A stretch of 16,688 bases of DNA from Burkholderiaceae bacterium (GTDB taxonomy: Bacteria > Pseudomonadota > Gammaproteobacteria > Burkholderiales > Burkholderiaceae_C), in the NCBI GenBank assembly GCA_023262645.1, contig JALRAA010000007.1, positions 828-17,515 of the forward strand, read 5' to 3'. Shown here in pieces: positions 15,006 through 16,688 of this stretch; the first letter of the stretch is position 1, and each line of letters begins with the position of its first letter. The notes beneath the pieces are model-generated. The model was not told where the DNA came from, made no database searches, and saw only the letters and a list, made by a program, of their open reading frames with translations. The position numbers and the translations under genes were made by a program.

Positions 15006-16380
15006 GCACACGCACCCGATTTGCACCTTCGCCGACAGGTTTTATCCATTTAGGCAATATCCGCTCTGCGCTGTACCCGTGGGCATTTGCCAGAGCCACG
15101 GGTGGCAAATTCATTTTGCGTATTGAAGACACCGATGTCGATCGTTCTTCGCAAGAAGCGGTTGATGTGATTTTGCAAGGCATGTCTTGGTTGGGGCTCA
15201 CGCACGATGAAGGACCGTTCTACCAAATGCAACGCATGGACCGCTACAAGCAAGTGCTTGCGCAATTGCAAGCGCTTGGTTTTGTCTATCCGTGCTACAT
15301 GAGTGTGGCCGAGCTCGATGCACTTCGTGAGCGCCAAATGGCTGCCAAAGCAAAACCCCGTTACGACGGCACGTGGCGACCTGAGCCTGGCAAAACGTTG
15401 CCTCCCATGCCAGAGGGCGTTCAACCTGTGTTGCGATTTAAAACGCCGCAAACGGGGACGGTTGCTTGGAATGACAAAGTCAAAGGTTTGATTGAAATCA
15501 GCAACCACGAGTTAGATGATTTGGTCATTGCGCGTCCAGACGGCACACCCACCTACAACTTTTGCGTTGTGGTCGATGACTCGACATGGCCATCACGCAT
15601 GTCATCCGTGGCGACGACCATGTCAATAATACGCCCCGCCAAATTCATATTTTTCAGGCGTTAGGACATGAACCACCGGTCTATGCGCATTTGCCCACCG
15701 TATTGAATGAGCAGGGCGACAAGCTGAGCAAACGTACCGGTGCCAAACCGGTGACGCAATTTCGCGATGAAGGCTTTTTGCCTGAGGCCATGGTCAATTA
15801 CTTGGCTCGTCTTGGCTGGAGCCACGGTGACGATGAAATATTTTCTCGCGAGCAGTTTGTGCAATGGTTCAATTTGGATCACTTGGGCAAAAGCGCTGCA
15901 CAATTCGACGAAGCCAAATTGCGGTGGGTCAATGCGCAGCATTTGAAAGCCATGTCTGGTGGGGCGTTGGCAGAGTTGGTTCAGCCCCAGTTGTCGGCCA
16001 ACGGCATTGCGAGCGACCATCGGCTGCCAGACATTTGTGAATTGTTCAAAGACCGATGCGACACCACAGTTATGTTGGCTGATTGGGCTGCACGGTTTTA
16101 CCAACCCGTCACGCCCAACTCGCAAGATCTTGCCTTGCATGTCACGCCTGCGATTCGTCCGGCGTTAGAGGCACTGGTTGTTGGCCTGCAAACTGTCGAT
16201 TGGGATAAAGCGGCTATTGCATCGGTGATCAAAAATGTGTTGCAAGCACAAGGTTTGAAAATGCCTCAACTGGCCATGCCCGTGCGCGTGTTGTTGCTGG
16301 GAACACCCCAAACCCCGTCGCTGGATGCGGTGATTTCATTGTTCAAGCGTGAAGAGGTTTTTTCGCGGCTTCAAAGCTGA
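15002..16380 (+). pseudogene. gltX: glutamyl-tRNA synthetase, reading frame broken by a 1-nt indel
   Basis: Class I enzyme charging tRNA-Glu. The first frame (15002 to its in-frame TAG at 15662-15664) is true GltX up to VVVDD (last base 15580). The true sequence resumes with DMAITHVIRGDDHVNNTPRQ from 15583 in another frame and runs to the TGA at 16378-16380. One base is missing in 15581-15585, where the family normally has WDM. Restoring it gives 459 aa, the normal length. The HIGH-type motif (PSPTGFIHLGN, residues 9-19) is in the first part and the KMSKS-type motif (KLSKR, about 241-245) in the second, so neither part alone can be active. No decay elsewhere: both sides are well conserved and free of stops. 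A sequencing or assembly error is the likeliest cause. ATG 15586 could head a separate second ORF but has no ribosome-binding site I can see. The start overlaps the metZ stop. Confidence 0.9.
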
Positions 16381-16398
16381 AAAATATCAGGCTATAAT
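16370..16398 (+). promoter_or_regulatory. promoter of the tRNA-Ala/Glu/Asp cluster
   Basis: TTCAAA at 16370-16375 (4/6) is followed after 17 bp by a consensus TATAAT at 16393-16398. The -35 lies inside the last codons of gltX and the -10 just after its stop. The predicted start is near 16405, about 13 nt before tRNA-Ala. Confidence 0.7.
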
Positions 16399-16417
16399 CG
16401 AGGACTCGATGTTTGCC

Positions 16418-16493
<76 letters not shown>

Positions 16494-16515
16494 GAATATC
16501 GAGCGTCCAGGTTTT

Positions 16516-16591
16516 GACCCTATCGTCTAGAGGCCTAGGACATCACCCTTTCACGGTGAGTACCGGGGTTCGAATCCCCGTAGGGTCGCCA
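16516..16591 (+). tRNA. tRNA-Glu (anticodon TTC)
   Basis: A complete 76-nt cloverleaf. The acceptor is GACCCTA/TAGGGTC, the anticodon stem TCACC/GGTGA holds loop CTTTCAC, anticodon TTC (reads GAA/GAG). The T-arm has GTTCGAATC, the discriminator is G at 16588, and CCA is encoded. It lies 22 nt after tRNA-Ala and is the substrate of the gltX product encoded just upstream. Confidence 0.97.
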
Positions 16592-16640
16592 AGTTTGTAG
16601 CACTTGGTTTCAGCGTCAGTTGAAACGAAGCTATCTACCA

Positions 16641-16688
16641 GGAGTGGTAGTTCAGTTGGTTAGAATACCGGCCTGTCACGCCGGGGGT
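16641..16688 (+). tRNA. tRNA-Asp (anticodon GTC), partial, cut by window end
   Basis: The first 48 nt of a tRNA: acceptor 5' strand GGAGTGG, D-arm with GTTCAGTTGGTTAGAA, and anticodon stem CCGGC/GCCGG enclosing CTGTCAC, anticodon GTC. The T-arm and 3' acceptor strand lie beyond the window. It follows tRNA-Glu after 49 nt and is probably in the same transcript. Confidence 0.93.

Noticed and set aside
15560..15590. Programmed ribosomal frameshift in gltX
   Set aside because: I see no slippery heptamer, internal Shine-Dalgarno or obvious downstream structure, and gltX is not known to use recoding; kept only as a remote alternative in the findings.

Overview
The window looks like ordinary chromosomal DNA from a betaproteobacterium of the order Burkholderiales, most likely family Comamonadaceae. 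This is inferred from protein sequence character and from the gene order folC - SPOR protein - cvpA - purF - metZ, followed by gltX and a tRNA cluster. Almost all of it is core metabolism and envelope maintenance. I see no insertion sequence, CRISPR array, phage gene or defence system.

Layout. (1) 1-68: an AT-rich edge that may be the 3' end of an unidentified gene. (2) 131-2642: divergent pair of a periplasmic lytic transglycosylase (mltB-like, minus) and an MscS-family mechanosensitive channel (plus). (3) 2692-7293: electron-transfer flavoprotein etfB-etfA, a ~600-residue acyl-CoA dehydrogenase and a nitronate monooxygenase-family flavoprotein, probably one catabolic unit. It is preceded by a sigma70-like promoter with a perfect 14-bp palindrome over the predicted transcription start. 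(4) 7346-9015: bidirectional terminator, then argG-ppnP on the minus strand, 3 nt apart. (5) 9068-9662: a secreted glycine-zipper protein on the minus strand with its own terminator. (6) 9758-16380: tightly packed plus-strand block folC, SPOR-domain protein, cvpA, purF, metZ, gltX, with tiny gaps or overlaps. (7) 16370-16688: promoter inside the end of gltX, then tRNA-Ala(GGC), tRNA-Glu(TTC) and a tRNA-Asp(GTC) cut off by the window end.

How the genes work together. The ACAD passes electrons through EtfAB toward the quinone pool, so region 3 is a beta-oxidation-type module. Region 6 links folate polyglutamylation, purine synthesis, methionine synthesis and Glu-tRNA charging with two membrane/division-associated proteins (SPOR, CvpA).

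The most notable anomaly is gltX. Its frame is broken by one missing base near 15581-15585, separating the HIGH-type and KMSKS-type ATP-binding motifs into different frames. A sequencing or assembly error is the simplest reading because the enzyme is normally essential, but it should be checked. The second item worth a look is the palindromic operator candidate in front of etfB. I found no convincing novel multi-gene system.
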